From positions 7,501 through 71,500 of the forward strand of contig NC_056419.1 in the NCBI RefSeq assembly GCF_905147365.1: a stretch of 64,000 nucleotides of DNA. Direction: 5' to 3'. The position numbers and the translations under genes were made by a program. Under the pieces are notes generated by a model. It worked only from the letters and a program-made list of their open reading frames with translations, was not told the origin of the DNA and ran no database searches. Shown here piece by piece: positions 8,709 to 18,548 of the stretch. Origin of the DNA: Aricia agestis. Lineage: Eukaryota; Arthropoda; Insecta; Lepidoptera; Lycaenidae. Within the stretch, counting starts at the first letter, position 1, and each line of letters opens with the position of its first letter.

Positions 8709-10951
8709 TATTGGGCCTCCATAGGGTCCGCTCTGACACTAGGGGCCGCCGTAGATGTTGTGGCGGCCTCTTGAGGTGATCGGCTCTTTTTGGGGCCTTT
8801 CCGTTTTGCTTTGGGGACAGATTTGTTGCAGCGCTTGCTGCCCACGATATGGTCCGCCGCTTTCCCTCGTGACTCGCAGAGCGCGCAGTGCGGTGGGTTC
8901 CCGCACTGTTTGACCGAGTGCCCGGGCTGTCCGCAGCGGAAACAGAGTTCACTGCGGTCTGTTCCTGAGGAACATGTCGCTCTGGTGTGTCCCTCTTCAT
9001 GGCACCGGAAGCACCTCATGGTGCGCTGGGCCAGGAGGGTCACCTGGGCCACTGTCCAGCCGACGTAAATCCTGGCAGGCGACGCAGTCACCAGCTTGGC
9101 GGCCTCGACCGGGCACTTGACCCAGGCCAAGCCGCGCCCTCTTCTATCTACGCGGATCTCGCCGACTCTGACATCTGTGGGACGACAACCGCCCGATCTT
9201 GCGACGGAAGCTGCGATTTCTGTCGCTGTTGCAGAGTCGTCGAGACCCGTGATTCTCAGCTCCGCACATTTCTGCGGCCGAGACACTCGTACCACGTCTT
9301 CACCGACTATTTCCTTTAATTTGCCCGCAAGGGCGTCGGCCTTCTCCTTGCAGGCCGCTCCCGAGACCTCGTACATACGAGCCCCGGTCACGGCCCGCTT
9401 AAATTTGACCGCTGGGATATCAAGTGCAGCCAAATCTAGCTGTAACTTCGCCTTATCAATGACGTCCTGGTAAGTGACGCCATTTTTCTCCGCGTCCGGA
9501 AGCAGAGTCAGTACTACGGCTGCTGATTTTGGAGCGCGGAGTTGCCTTTCCTTCTTCTTTTTCTCCTTCTTCTTCAGCGTCTTTTTCTTGTCTTCCACCT
9601 TCTTCGGTGCCTTCCCTCTTTTGACTACCTCTGTCCATGAAGGAGAGGTGACTGGCTGTGTCGTTGCTACCGCCGTCGTTGCATCGCTTCTCGCGGCTGC
9701 AGCCTCGACAGCAGCAGCAGACTTTCGTCCCTTCTTTGTCCTTTTTGGTTTGGGATCCGGGTTCGTCGGAGCCATCAATGTAGAGACTGATGGCTCCGGC
9801 GGAGGCGGGGTCTCTTTTTCCACTTCAGGTAGCTGCGGCCTTGCGACTGATGTGGAGGCAGCTCTCTCCTTCTTTTTGTCCGCAGCAAGTGGAGGGCGTA
9901 GGCGAGGTTCCGGTAGAAGTCGGGCCTCGAGCCCTTCCAAGCGTGCATCCATGCGGGCGTTCATCACGGAGACCGCCTCGCGCAGCGCTCGCTGTAATAT
10001 CTCTTCCACATTCGGCTCTTTAATAGTTGGAGCAGACTGTGGTTGGGCGTCAGCGAGCCTGCGCTTGACGGCCTCTAGTTCTTTCTTCATGTCCTCTAGC
10101 TCTCTGGAGAGGCGTGTGTTCTGCGCCGCCAGGGCTCTCGTCTCTTCCGAAGCTGACCTGCTAAGAAGGCTAACGCTCGCTTCCTTTATGGTACAAGTCG
10201 CTTTTTTAAGGGCCGCGATGTAGGTGCCCTTAAGATTCTTCGACTTCTGAGTCACAGCGGAGATGGCATCAAGGCTCTGCGTTATTGCCTCGCCAAGTTT
10301 CGCCGTTGTGATCTCGTCTTCCGCCATTATGCAGTCTGAGAGTGAGGACTCCGAAAGCCGGTTGGACCGTAGGTTCGGGAGTCTCTTTGTCACGTCCAGT
10401 AGTTCCTTCTCTACCTCGACTTCAAGTTCCCTCTGCTTGATGTCGAGGAGATCCTTCTTGGCCTTGTACATGCCTACGTATTGCCCTGTGGTGGGCGGTC
10501 TTCCTCTTCCGCGTTTGGAGGAGGGCTTTGCGGCCGCTCCCCTGTTTTTCTCCGGGCTATCCTCGAGCTCACTACCGCGCCTCTTGCGCCGGAAAGTGTC
10601 CCGGGTCCTCTCCCTCTCACTGTCCACGTCCGGATTATGAGAAGCGGCGGAATCATCGCCGCTCTCGTCACTACCACTTCCGGGTCTCCTAAAGAACCCG
10701 GAGCCCATGCCTGTGGGTACGGGCGTTACCGCTCGTGATCCACCCTCGCTCGCCGTCAACATTGCCAAATCGCATTGCCTATCATTGTCCGTAAGTTCGT
10801 TGCCAAAGTCGTCATTCCTCCTCCCCTCCTTCAAAGCATGTTTGGGGCCCCCAGTATACACGGCCCGATCCCCCGCCGAAGCGGGAGTGTGGGATTCTCC
10901 GGCGTTGCCGGTACCCACCCTGGGAGAATTATCCGCATGCTTGTTTTCCAT
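8708..10951 (-). CDS. T2 ORF1: Gag-like protein
   Basis: 747 residues from the ATG at 10951, which aligns with other ORF1 starts (MENKHADNSPRVG). A further in-frame ATG at 11077 would add 42 residues, but this extension is closed by a stop in T1, so I prefer the shorter form. AT-hook-like RGRGRPPTTGQYVG lies near residues 144-157. A coiled-coil-like region ends in LLPEPRLRPPLAAD, followed by a lysine-rich linker and three knuckles: CFRCHEEGHTRATC, CFRCGQPGHSVKQC and a longer third one. The C terminus is PMEAQ, and its stop codon overlaps the putative ORF2 ACG start. Confidence 0.9.
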   Translation of the reverse strand: MENKHADNSPRVGTGNAGESHTPASAGDRAVYTGGPKHALKEGRRNDDFGNELTDNDRQCDLAMLTASEGGSRAVTPVPTGMGSGFFRRPGSGSDESGDDSAASHNPDVDSERERTRDTFRRKRRGSELEDSPEKNRGAAAKPSSKRGRGRPPTTGQYVGMYKAKKDLLDIKQRELEVEVEKELLDVTKRLPNLRSNRLSESSLSDCIMAEDEITTAKLGEAITQSLDAISAVTQKSKNLKGTYIAALKKATCTIKEASVSLLSRSASEETRALAAQNTRLSRELEDMKKELEAVKRRLADAQPQSAPTIKEPNVEEILQRALREAVSVMNARMDARLEGLEARLLPEPRLRPPLAADKKKERAASTSVARPQLPEVEKETPPPPEPSVSTLMAPTNPDPKPKRTKKGRKSAAAVEAAAARSDATTAVATTQPVTSPSWTEVVKRGKAPKKVEDKKKTLKKKEKKKKERQLRAPKSAAVVLTLLPDAEKNGVTYQDVIDKAKLQLDLAALDIPAVKFKRAVTGARMYEVSGAACKEKADALAGKLKEIVGEDVVRVSRPQKCAELRITGLDDSATATEIAASVARSGGCRPTDVRVGEIRVDRRGRGLAWVKCPVEAAKLVTASPARIYVGWTVAQVTLLAQRTMRCFRCHEEGHTRATCSSGTDRSELCFRCGQPGHSVKQCGNPPHCALCESRGKAADHIVGSKRCNKSVPKAKRKGPKKSRSPQEAATTSTAAPSVRADPMEAQ
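10870..10887 (-). ncRNA. T2 ORF1 5'-proximal hairpin with UUCG loop
   Basis: Sense CUCCCGC-UUCG-GCGGGGG. A C(UUCG)G tetraloop closes seven pairs, at the same place in ORF1 as the hairpins of the other elements. Confidence 0.65.
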
Positions 10952-11233
10952 GTTTGTGTCAGTTAGGGGTGATTCTGCCCCGGCGCCCTTGGTACGTAGC
11001 CACCTGCTCGTAATGCATCCCACGGCCGGGCGCCATAAACCCTGGATTAGGGGCCCACGGGCCCATCCATCACTCATTCACACACAGATGTACACACGCA
11101 AACAAACAATGGTGTAAAGAAGAGTGCAAACAAAAAGGAAAGACAGGGTAGATAAGATGGTGAAAGATAGTGAAACAAAAATAAAACAATATAAATGAAG
11201 GGTAAACTATAAAAAGAGAGAAAGACAGAAGAG

Positions 11234-11334
11234 ACCGGTGTTCAGCCATCCTGGATACGTCACTTCGTGTAAAGGGCGAGGTGGCGTACCCAGGCGCCCA
11301 GGGACACGAACGTGGACGGACCGGTATCGCCCCC
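11234..11334 (-). ncRNA. T2 HDV-like ribozyme
   Basis: P1, P2 (ACCGGU with ACCGGU), P4 of the CGCCUGGGUACG / CGUAUCCAGGAUG class, and J4/2 GCUGAAC are all present, counted from the inner of two tandem 5' ends. An extra 11 nt precedes G1, so cleavage would remove the duplicated outer piece. Confidence 0.7.
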
Positions 11335-11345
11335 GTATCGCCCCC

Positions 11346-11417
11346 AACCTAACCTAACCTAACCTAACCTAACCTAACCTAACCTAACCTAACCTAACCT
11401 AACCTAACCTAACCTAA

Positions 11418-11419
<2 letters not shown>
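11346..11419. repeat. Telomeric spacer T2/T3, (CCTAA)n, 74 bp
   Basis: Perfect CCTAA units; length is 5x14+4. Confidence 0.97.
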
Positions 11420-11496
<77 letters not shown>

Positions 11497-11497
<1 letters not shown>

Positions 11498-11797
11498 AGG
11501 AGGGGAAATACGTTACGTATCCCCCGCCCCCTCGGGGGAAGGGGCGGGGGTATGTGGGACTCCCTACGAGAGGTCTACCCACTAAAACCCCCCCAGCCCT
11601 CCGTCAAGCGCCTAGTGCGGGAGGGACGGGAACCGCGGAGCGACTTCACTCCGCCCCTCCCAGCGCGCTGCCGCAACCGGCACCTTCTTCGAGCGGCTTG
11701 AACCGCTGACCTCGCCGAGAGCCCCCCGGGCTATAGGGGGGCTGTCTTCTCGGGACCCTTTATGCGGGCGGGGATCCCCCGATCGCCGCCCACGGGT
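11497..11797 (-). promoter_or_regulatory. T3 3' UTR with terminal RNA fold
   Basis: Bases 11497-11594 carry the shared terminal fold: a G-run/C-run closing stem, TTTTAGTGGGTA, a CCCCCGCCCC / GGGGCGGGGG hairpin and a last ATAC/GTAT hairpin. At 11715-11753 a 39-nt bulged hairpin pairs CCGAGA/TCTCGG outside and GCCCCCC/GGGGGGC inside. All nine ORF1-only elements have this hairpin. Confidence 0.7.
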
Positions 11798-14287
11798 CTA
11801 GGCCTCCATCTCCATCGCGGCAGAGACGGGCGGAGCCCGCTTGCCCTTAGGCTTCGGCTTTTGCCGAGCCTTTTTAGACGGGACCTTCTCTTCTCCGGGG
11901 GCCGGCTTTTTAGCAGATGGGCATCTGCCCAGCACGTGCCCCCTTTCTACTTTGCCAGCGGCCTCGCACAGGGAGCAGTTAGGCTCTGCTGCCCCGCACT
12001 CCGCCGCCTTATGCCCCGGTTTCCCGCACCGGAAACAAGTCCCACTACGGTCCACCGGGCACTGGCACTTGGCAGCCACGTGGCCGGTGTCTTGGCAGCG
12101 GAAGCAGCGCGTCGGCCTCGCGGCCAGCAACGCCACCCTCGCTGACACCCAACCAATACGCAACCGCCCAGAGCTCGAGAGCTTCTTGGCAGCCGCGACT
12201 GGGAGGCGGATCCAACACGACCCGTCCCCCCGTGGCCCCTCTCTAATCGGCCCCACCCGAACATCGCCGGCCAGGCAATCTCCTTCGAGTGCGACCGCTT
12301 CCTTTATTTCGGCGGCCGTCACTGAGTCGTCAAGGCCGGCGATGCGCACTTCAGCGCATGCAGCTGGCCGCCCGACTTTCACCTCTAGAGGCAGGACGGT
12401 CCTGAGCCTCGCGGCAAAGGCGTCCGCCTTCTTCTCTGCGCCCTCACCGGCGATAGTGAGGAGGCGCCCTCCAGTTCGGGCCCGGCGGAAGCGGACTTGC
12501 GGAATATCGAACTCCGCGATGTTCACCGCCCGCCGGGCCGTCTCAAGTGCCTTGGCGTACGTCAAGCCCGCCTTCACGGCCGACTCTTCAATGGTGAGAG
12601 CGACGGCCGCGGTGGCGGGGACGCGAAGCCTTGGCTTTCCCTTCTTCTTCGGGGCGGCTGTAGATGGTGTAGCCGCCCCCTTCTTCCTCTTACCCTTTGG
12701 ACCCACCTTGGTCCAAGGGGTCTCTGTATTAGGGGAGCCGATGGTCGCTCCCCCCTGTGCTGCCTCCTGAGCGGCCATTGAAGGCCGCTTCTTCTTTTTG
12801 CGGGCCTTTTTGCCCTTAGGCGCCGTCGATGTGGCAGGGGCCTCTTGCGGGGCCGCTGCACCGACAGGCGGCTGAGTCTTCTTCGCCTTGGCCGGTTTCC
12901 CTTTTGCCTTTGGGAGAGAGGGTCCCGGCAACTCTTCTTCGGTCGGCGCCACAGCGCTCGCGACGGCGTTCTGGGTTTCACCCCAAGTCCTGTCCGACGC
13001 CAGCGAGGGCCTTCGTCTCGGCTCCGGCAAGAGTCGGTCCTCCAGCCCGGCCAGCCTGGCGTTCAGCATATTGCCGAAGGTCACCGTGTTCGCGCGGGAG
13101 ACCTCGGCCAATAGCTCGCGCATGTCTCCTCCGGCAGATTGCGAGGCCTGTTTGCGCATCTCGTCCAGCTCCTGGCGTAGGCCCGCCACTTGCTTTTCGA
13201 GACGCGCATTCTGGGCCTCGAGCCTCTGTATCTCCTCTGATAAGGAGCGACTCCTCATCTCGTCGAACACCATTGCGATGGTCGACACCGACTCCTTAAG
13301 GTACTTTTGAAAAGTGCCCTTAAGGTTAGCGGATTTCTTGGCGATCATCTCAATGGTCTCCAACGCCTCCTTCACTGTTTTGGCCATGTCAGCGCCCGTC
13401 CTCTCCAACGCCTCTTCTCGCGCGGGAGATGAAGCGGGGAGCGCGGCGAGAGCGGAGCTGGCGTTCTTCCACGTCCTCCTAGCCCTTTGCGCTGTTTCGG
13501 CGACCTCTTCCTCGGCCTGCAGCCGGAGGGCCTCCTCCTTCTTCTTGTTGTACTCGGCCTGCGCTTTCGCGTAGCCGACGTACTGGCCGGTTGTTGGTGG
13601 CCGGCCACGTCCTCGCTTTGGTTCAGGTGCCGTCTCCTTACTAGTAGACGGCCCTGCTTCGTCTTCAACCAGTTTTCGCCTTTTGATAGGCGTTGTCCGT
13701 CCGGTAGGTGCGGGCAGTCCCACGTCGTCCAGCGACATATTGCTGCCGGACGCCGAGTAACAGTCCTCGCTTTCGTCTGTGCTGATATCGGGGTACGATG
13801 TATAGCCGGCTCGCTTGGCCCGAGCACGGGCCAGGACGTACGTAATGTACTCCTTCTTTACACCGTCCGTATCACCCCTCGCTTCCTTCTTCTTCATCAA
13901 ATCCCTAAGCCGAAGCAATGCGTTCGGCTGCGGCTTTGAGAAGTCTACGTCTTCGTCCGTGAGTGGCTCCCTAGCCGGCGCGGTTAGGTGCGCCGGCTTG
14001 GGATCCGCGCCCTTCTTGGCGCCTTCTTCGGCGTCTCCATCAATAGGCACATCCCTCTCCAGTGGGGTTAAGAGCACCACCGGTTTGGGGTCTGCGCGCT
14101 TTTTAGCGCCTCCCTTTCCTTCACCCTTCTTCTTCGCCGCCTTAGCGGCCCCCTCGTCCTTCCTCGTAATAAGTGGCCCCTCCGTATACGAGGGCCGGCC
14201 ACCGTCCGAAGACGGCGCATGGGATTCTCCGGCTCCTGAGGAGCCGGGACCCACCCGGAGAATACTTTGCTTATCACGACTGTCCAT
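11798..14287 (-). CDS. T3 ORF1: Gag-like protein, type A
   Basis: 829 residues starting MDSRDKQSILRVG. An acidic motif LTDEDVDFS precedes the AT-hook-like RGRGRPPTTGQYVG (about residues 224-238). A coiled-coil region then ends in LLPEPRRRPSLASD. Basic stretches and an RRM-like segment (inferred) lead to three knuckles: CFRCQDTGHVAAKC, CFRCGKPGHKAAEC and CSLC...H...C. It presumably packages RNA and marks telomeres. The protein has no enzymatic domain, so RT must come from another element if this one moves. Confidence 0.9.
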   Translation of the reverse strand: MDSRDKQSILRVGPGSSGAGESHAPSSDGGRPSYTEGPLITRKDEGAAKAAKKKGEGKGGAKKRADPKPVVLLTPLERDVPIDGDAEEGAKKGADPKPAHLTAPAREPLTDEDVDFSKPQPNALLRLRDLMKKKEARGDTDGVKKEYITYVLARARAKRAGYTSYPDISTDESEDCYSASGSNMSLDDVGLPAPTGRTTPIKRRKLVEDEAGPSTSKETAPEPKRGRGRPPTTGQYVGYAKAQAEYNKKKEEALRLQAEEEVAETAQRARRTWKNASSALAALPASSPAREEALERTGADMAKTVKEALETIEMIAKKSANLKGTFQKYLKESVSTIAMVFDEMRSRSLSEEIQRLEAQNARLEKQVAGLRQELDEMRKQASQSAGGDMRELLAEVSRANTVTFGNMLNARLAGLEDRLLPEPRRRPSLASDRTWGETQNAVASAVAPTEEELPGPSLPKAKGKPAKAKKTQPPVGAAAPQEAPATSTAPKGKKARKKKKRPSMAAQEAAQGGATIGSPNTETPWTKVGPKGKRKKGAATPSTAAPKKKGKPRLRVPATAAVALTIEESAVKAGLTYAKALETARRAVNIAEFDIPQVRFRRARTGGRLLTIAGEGAEKKADAFAARLRTVLPLEVKVGRPAACAEVRIAGLDDSVTAAEIKEAVALEGDCLAGDVRVGPIREGPRGDGSCWIRLPVAAAKKLSSSGRLRIGWVSARVALLAARPTRCFRCQDTGHVAAKCQCPVDRSGTCFRCGKPGHKAAECGAAEPNCSLCEAAGKVERGHVLGRCPSAKKPAPGEEKVPSKKARQKPKPKGKRAPPVSAAMEMEA
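14201..14216 (-). ncRNA. T3 ORF1 5'-proximal hairpin with UUCG loop
   Basis: Sense GCCGUC-UUCG-GACGGU, a C(UUCG)G tetraloop on six pairs. The stem is unrelated in sequence to that of T8 or T12. Confidence 0.68.
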
Positions 14288-14369
14288 ACTTCCTTACTCC
14301 GACACCCCGGGTCGCGGGCCCTTTCGTCACACTGTGGGCGCAGCCAAACACACACACAAACACACGCCC

Positions 14370-14471
14370 ATACCGGCGTTCAGCCACCCCTCCCGTGTCA
14401 CCGTGAAAAAGCTCACGATGGCACGGGGGAGGTGCCCAGGGACACGACGTGGACGGACCGGTATCGCCCCC
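14370..14471 (-). ncRNA. T3 HDV-like ribozyme, second P4 class
   Basis: P1 and J4/2 match T1. P2 extends to eight pairs (AUACCGGU with GCCGGUAU). P4 is CACCUCCCCCGUG with CACGGGAGGGGUG, 12 of 13 paired. That sequence has nothing in common with the P4 of T1 or T6, yet it occupies the same place in the fold. Confidence 0.72.
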
Positions 14472-14478
14472 AACCTAA

Positions 14479-14480
<2 letters not shown>
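14472..14480. repeat. Telomeric spacer T3/T4, 9 bp
   Basis: AACCTAACC, in the common register. Confidence 0.9.
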
Positions 14481-14533
<53 letters not shown>

Positions 14534-14535
<2 letters not shown>

Positions 14536-14921
14536 GTCGGGAAATGCTCTGACGCATCCCGGGGGAACTGGGGACTCCCCCACGGGTATGTGGGGCTCGC
14601 TGCGGTCGTGAAGATGGTGAATTGACCGCAGCCCTACCCACTAAAACCCGACGGTATTCTTCTACGTCCCATGCAGGGTTGCGAGCACGCGTGAGCCTTC
14701 GTCCGCGGTCCTGCATGGCTTTGCCTGCGTGTCACGGCAGGCCCGTCTTCTGTGGAGCACTAAGGCTCCTAAAGGCCGAACAGAGGCCCTCTCGGGGCTT
14801 GCGTAGGCCTATCTCTCTACGGTGTCGCGATGCGCGAAGAATACGCAGCGCATCGCGACCCACTCGGGGACTCGACTCGATGGGCGACGGCATCCCCATG
14901 CCGCCGCCCCGAGCCCCCCGG
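14534..14921 (-). promoter_or_regulatory. T4 3' UTR with terminal RNA fold
   Basis: The closing stem in 14534-14653 is CGTCGGG / CCCGACG, a compensated variant of the T2 stem. The 12-bp GTCGCGATGCGC hairpin is at 14824-14859. Confidence 0.7.
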
Positions 14922-15962
14922 CTAAGGCGGCAAGTGGTCATCGTTGATGACCCGTCGTCGTCTCAGCCGTCTTCTTCGGCGGGGGTCGAGCGCCTCCAGC
15001 TCCCTCACTCGCTCGGCCTCCTCCTTCGCGGCGATGACTTCCTCGCAGAAGTCCTGCACCGCTCTCCATCCGGGTTCGCTTGCCAGCATGGCGCGAAGCA
15101 ACGCTTGCAGCGAGAGGTCATTTCCAATGGCGGCCGTGAGGGCCGCCCGTTGTCGAGTCCAGGAAGGACAGGCAGACACTGTGTGCTCCGCCGTGTCCAT
15201 GTCACAATCGCAGTGGTGACAGCGCGTACTCTCTTCTCTGTTCGCGATCTCACACAGGTAGCGACCAAAGCAGCCGTGCCCGGTCAGCACCTGCGTGAGT
15301 CGGAAGGAGAGCGCGCCGTACTTTCTGGTCAACCACTCTTTGAGTACCGGCCTGATAGCCAGCACCAGTTCCACACTAACTTGCGGTTCGAAGAGCCGCT
15401 CCTCCCAAAGCTCGATTGCCGCTTCCTCAGCTCTGTCCCTCCACCGACGTACGGCTTCCGGTAAGGGGTTGCTTCCCCCCGCGCGGACCGCTGCGCCACG
15501 CCAATACACTTCGGCGAGGGTTTGAGCGTCCAAGTCCCAAGGGACGCTTCCAGCAAGGAGGCACGATGCGTCACGAGAGATAGTGCGATACCCTCGGACT
15601 GCACGCGTCGCCATCACTCGCTGTAGCCTTCCCAGGGTCAGCCTGTTCTCCGGCAGCAAACTGCCCGCCCAGATCGGCGCCCCATACAAGACCATCGAAC
15701 GGACGACGCCCATGTAGAGACGCCGACAGGTCAAACTCGGGCCCCCGAGATTTGGAAGCAGCGAAGCCAAGGCGCCCGCAGACCTCTTCACCTTCTCGGA
15801 TAGTCGGCGGAAGTGTTCCTTAAATGACCACCGACTATCGAGGACCAGACCGAGATAGGTCATTGTGGACGCAACTTGGATCCGCGTCCCGCTCACTATT
15901 ACTTCCAGGTCTGGCGGGGGCGCGTTCCTGGGCCCATGGAACAAGAGGGCCTCCGACTTGTT
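14922..15962 (-). pseudogene. T4 ORF2 fragment (C-terminal RT part and zinc motif)
   Basis: 347 codons remain, open from the truncation point to a normal stop. It begins NKSEALLFHG, after the YADD motif, so the endonuclease and the RT active site are gone. The C-terminal CHHC-X8-H-X4-C motif (CHHCDCDMDTAEHTVSAC) and a basic tail remain. It is nonfunctional as an enzyme and is not expected to be translated. Confidence 0.92.
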
Positions 15963-15968
15963 GCCCCC

Positions 15969-16050
15969 AACCTAACCTAACCTAACCTAACCTAACCTAA
16001 CCTAACCTAACCTAACCTAACCTAACCTAACCTAACCCAACCTAACCCAA

Positions 16051-16052
<2 letters not shown>
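15969..16052. repeat. Telomeric spacer T4/T5, 84 bp with variant units
   Basis: Mostly CCTAA, with two CCCAA (TTGGG) variant units at the side next to the T5 poly(A). Length is 5x16+4. Confidence 0.96.
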
Positions 16053-16111
<59 letters not shown>

Positions 16112-16112
<1 letters not shown>

Positions 16113-16413
16113 AGGAGGGGAAATACGTTACGTATCCCCCGCCCCCTCGGGGAAAGGGGCGGGGGTATGTGGGACTCCCTACGAGAGGTCTACCCACTAA
16201 AACCCCCCCAGCCCTCCGTCAAGCGCCTAGTGCGGGAGGGGCGGGAAACCGCGGAGCGACTACAACTCCGCCCCTCCCAGCGCGCAGCCGCAACCGGCAC
16301 CTTCTTCAAGCGGCTTGAGCCGCGTACCTCGCCGAGAGCCCCCCGGGCTATAGGGGGGCTGTCTTCTCGGGACCCATAATGTGGGCGGGATCCCCCGATC
16401 ACCGCCCACGGGT
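16112..16413 (-). promoter_or_regulatory. T5 3' UTR with terminal RNA fold
   Basis: Terminal fold at 16112-16209, and the bulged GCCCCCC hairpin at 16332-16370. Confidence 0.68.
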
Positions 16414-18489
16414 CTAGGCGTCCGTCTCCATTCGGGCGGGAGCGGGCGGGGCCCGCGCGCCTTTAGGTCTCGACTTTTTGTGTCGAGCCTTTTTGGTCGG
16501 CGCCTTGTCTTCTCCGGGGGCCGGCTTTGACGTAGATGGGCATCTACCCAGCTCGTGCCCCCTTTCGGCCCTGCCAGCGGCCTCGCACAGGGCGCAGTTT
16601 GGTGCTGCAGCCCCGCACTCCGCCGCCTTGTGCCCTGGTTTCCCGCACCGAAAACAAGTCCGGCTATGGTCCACCGGGCACTGGCACTTGGCAGCCACGT
16701 GGCCGGTGTCCTGGCAGCGGAAGCAGCGCGTCGGCCTCGCGGCCAGCAACGCCACCCTCGCCGACACCCAACCGATACGCAACCGCCCAGAGCTCGAGAG
16801 CTTCTTGGCGGCCGCGACTGGGAGGCGGATCCAACACGACCCGTCCCCCCGTGGCCCCTCTCTAATCGGCCCCGCCCGGACATCTCCGGCCTGGCACCTT
16901 CCTTCCAGTGCGACCGCCTCTACCACTTCTGCGGTCGTCACGGAGTCATCGAGGCCGGCGATGCGCATCTCCGCGCTTGCCACCGGCCGTCCGACCTTCA
17001 CCTCGGGTGGCAGGACGGTCCTCAGCCTCGCGGCAAAGGCGTCCGCCTTTTCTCTTGCGCCCTCGCCGGAAATCGCGAGGAGGCGCCCTCCGGTTCGGGC
17101 CCGGCGGAAGCGGACTTGCGGAATGTCAAGTTCCGCGATGTTCACTGCCCGCCGGGCCGTCTCAAGCGCCTTGGCGTACGTCATACCCGCCTTCATGGCC
17201 GACTCTTCTATTGTGAGAGCGACGGCCGCAGTGGCGGGGACGCGAAGCCTTGGCTTTCCCTTCTTCTTCGGGGCGGCTGTAGGTATTGTAGCCGCCCCTT
17301 TCTTCTTCTTGCCCTTTGGACCTACCGTGGTCCACGGGGCCTCAGTACGAGGGGAGCTGGTGTTCGCTCCCCCTTGTGTCGCTTCCAGAGCGGCCATCGA
17401 CGGCCGCTTCTTCTTCCGGCCCTTTTTGGCCTTGGGCGCCTTGGGCGCGGGAGTGGCCTCTTGCGGGGCCGCTGCGGCGGCTGGCTGCCGTGTCTTCCTT
17501 GGGGCCGGCTTCCCCTTGGCCTTCTGCTTCGGGGGCTCCGGCGTCACATCCGGTGGAGCCTCTACACTCTCGACGGGAGCCGGCGTAATACTCCGGGCTC
17601 TGTCCGCCGCGAGCGGAGGGCGCAGTCGAGGCTCTGGAAGGAGCCGACTCTCCAGTCCGGCCAGCCGAGCGTTCAGCATGTTGCTGAAGGTCTCCACGTT
17701 AGATCGAGAGACCTCAGACAACAGCTGGCGCATATCCTGCTCGGCCGGCTTCAACACCTGACGGCGTAGCTCCTCTAACTCTTTGCGCAAAGACTCCACT
17801 TCATTCTGGAGCCGCGCATTCTGAGCCTCGAGGGCCTTCATCTCTTCGGTCGCTCCGCGACTTCTCATTTCAGCGACGGTGGCGCGTATGTCGCTGACCG
17901 CCTCCTTGAGGAGCCGCTGGAACGTCCCCTTGAGGTTATTCGACTTCGCTGCGACCATGGAGATCGTTCCCAGCGAAGTCTCAACACATTGGGCCAGAGC
18001 GTAGTTGGTCTGCTCTGGCCTGTCTTCTTCCATGGCGGCGGGGCTCGCAAGGAGCGAAGAACGCGTCTCTCGCGCCGCCCTGGCCGCCTCGGCTACCTCC
18101 TCCTCTGCCTGGAGTCGAAGGGCCTCTTCCTTTTCCCTATTCAGATCGGCCTGTGCCTTCGCCAAGCCGACATATTGTCCGGTCGTTGGCGGGCGGCCGC
18201 GTCCTCTTTTGGGTTTGGGCACCGCTCCTTTACTGAGGGGCGGCGCCATGTCGTCGTCAGAGCGCCTCTTCCGGCGCGTCAAATCCGAGAATGCGGGCAA
18301 GCCCTCGGAGTCCAGCGATATGCCAGACATCTCACTGGAGTCCGAGAGCCAGTCCTCGCTGTCATGTCCGGGTAAGTCACGTCCATGTTGGGAGACTCTA
18401 CCGCGAGGGGAGTCTCTACCAATCGGGTCCTTTCCGGTGCTTGGAGGCGGCATTTTCACGTCGCGTGTCAAAAGGACACGCGGAAGATA
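16414..18489 (-). pseudogene. T5 ORF1, N-terminally truncated Gag type A
   Basis: About 690 codons, open from the truncation to the stop. Relative to T9 it lacks roughly the first 125 residues, including the ITDEDVDFS-type segment. It retains RGRGRPPTTGQYVG, the coiled-coil region (RSNVETFSNMLNARLAGLE), the RRM-like part and the knuckles CFRCQDTGHVAAKC and CFRCGKPGHKAAEC. Without leader or start codon it is probably not expressed as such. Confidence 0.88.
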
Positions 18490-18490
18490 T

Positions 18491-18502
18491 AACCTAACCC
18501 AA

Positions 18503-18504
<2 letters not shown>
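18491..18504. repeat. Telomeric spacer T5/T6, 14 bp
   Basis: AACCTAACCCAACC, with one TTGGG variant unit. Confidence 0.9.

Positions 18505-18546
<42 letters not shown>

Positions 18547-18548
<2 letters not shown>

Larger units (their letters stand above)
5115..11345 (-). mobile_element. T2: full-length two-ORF TRAS-like element
   Basis: About 6.2 kb from a 77-nt poly(A) tail (5115-5191) to the 5' end at 11345. The order on the sense strand is ribozyme, leader, ORF1, ORF2, 3' UTR, poly(A), and all parts look intact. The first 11 nt, GGGGGCGATAC, occur twice in tandem (11335-11345 and 11324-11334). Its ORF2 is close to that of T8. The leader (10952-11233) contains no gene, but its ORF1 frame is open upstream to an ATG at 11077. 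Confidence 0.95.
11420..14471 (-). mobile_element. T3: full-length ORF1-only telomeric retroelement, Gag type A
   Basis: About 3.05 kb with an intact 5' end, one ORF, a 300-nt 3' UTR and a 77-nt poly(A) (11420-11496). No endonuclease or RT sequence occurs in any frame between the ORF1 stop and the poly(A). The leader is short (under 190 nt) and of the same class as T7/T13, although its Gag is type A and theirs is type B. Confidence 0.93.
14481..15968 (-). mobile_element. T4: 5'-truncated two-ORF element
   Basis: A 53-nt poly(A) (14481-14533), 3' UTR and the last third of ORF2 remain. Truncation falls within the RT at 15962, but the junction to the telomere repeat reads GGTTGGGGGC before ORF2 sequence, so the first six bases match a full-length 5' end. 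Confidence 0.93.
16053..18490 (-). mobile_element. T5: 5'-truncated ORF1-only element, Gag type A
   Basis: A 59-nt poly(A), a 3' UTR and a truncated ORF1. The 5' junction lies inside ORF1 at about 18489, and leader and ribozyme are missing. Nearly identical to T18 over the shared length (offset 45,574). Confidence 0.92.

Noticed and set aside
10952..11077. N-terminal extension of ORF1 upstream of the chosen ATG in T2 (also T8, T9, T16)
   Set aside because: The extension is open in some copies but closed by a stop in T1, its sequence belongs to the leader, and all families align at the downstream ATG.
14922..15962. T4, T14 and T17 ORF2 frames as functional genes
   Set aside because: Open frames remain, but 5' truncation removed the endonuclease in all three and the YADD active site in T4 and T14.
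16478..17761. Long + strand open frames (such as this one of 427 codons, and its twin at 62052-63335)
   Set aside because: They lie antisense to ORF1 in GC-rich codon-biased sequence, have low-complexity composition and no family motif, and recur only where ORF1 lies opposite.
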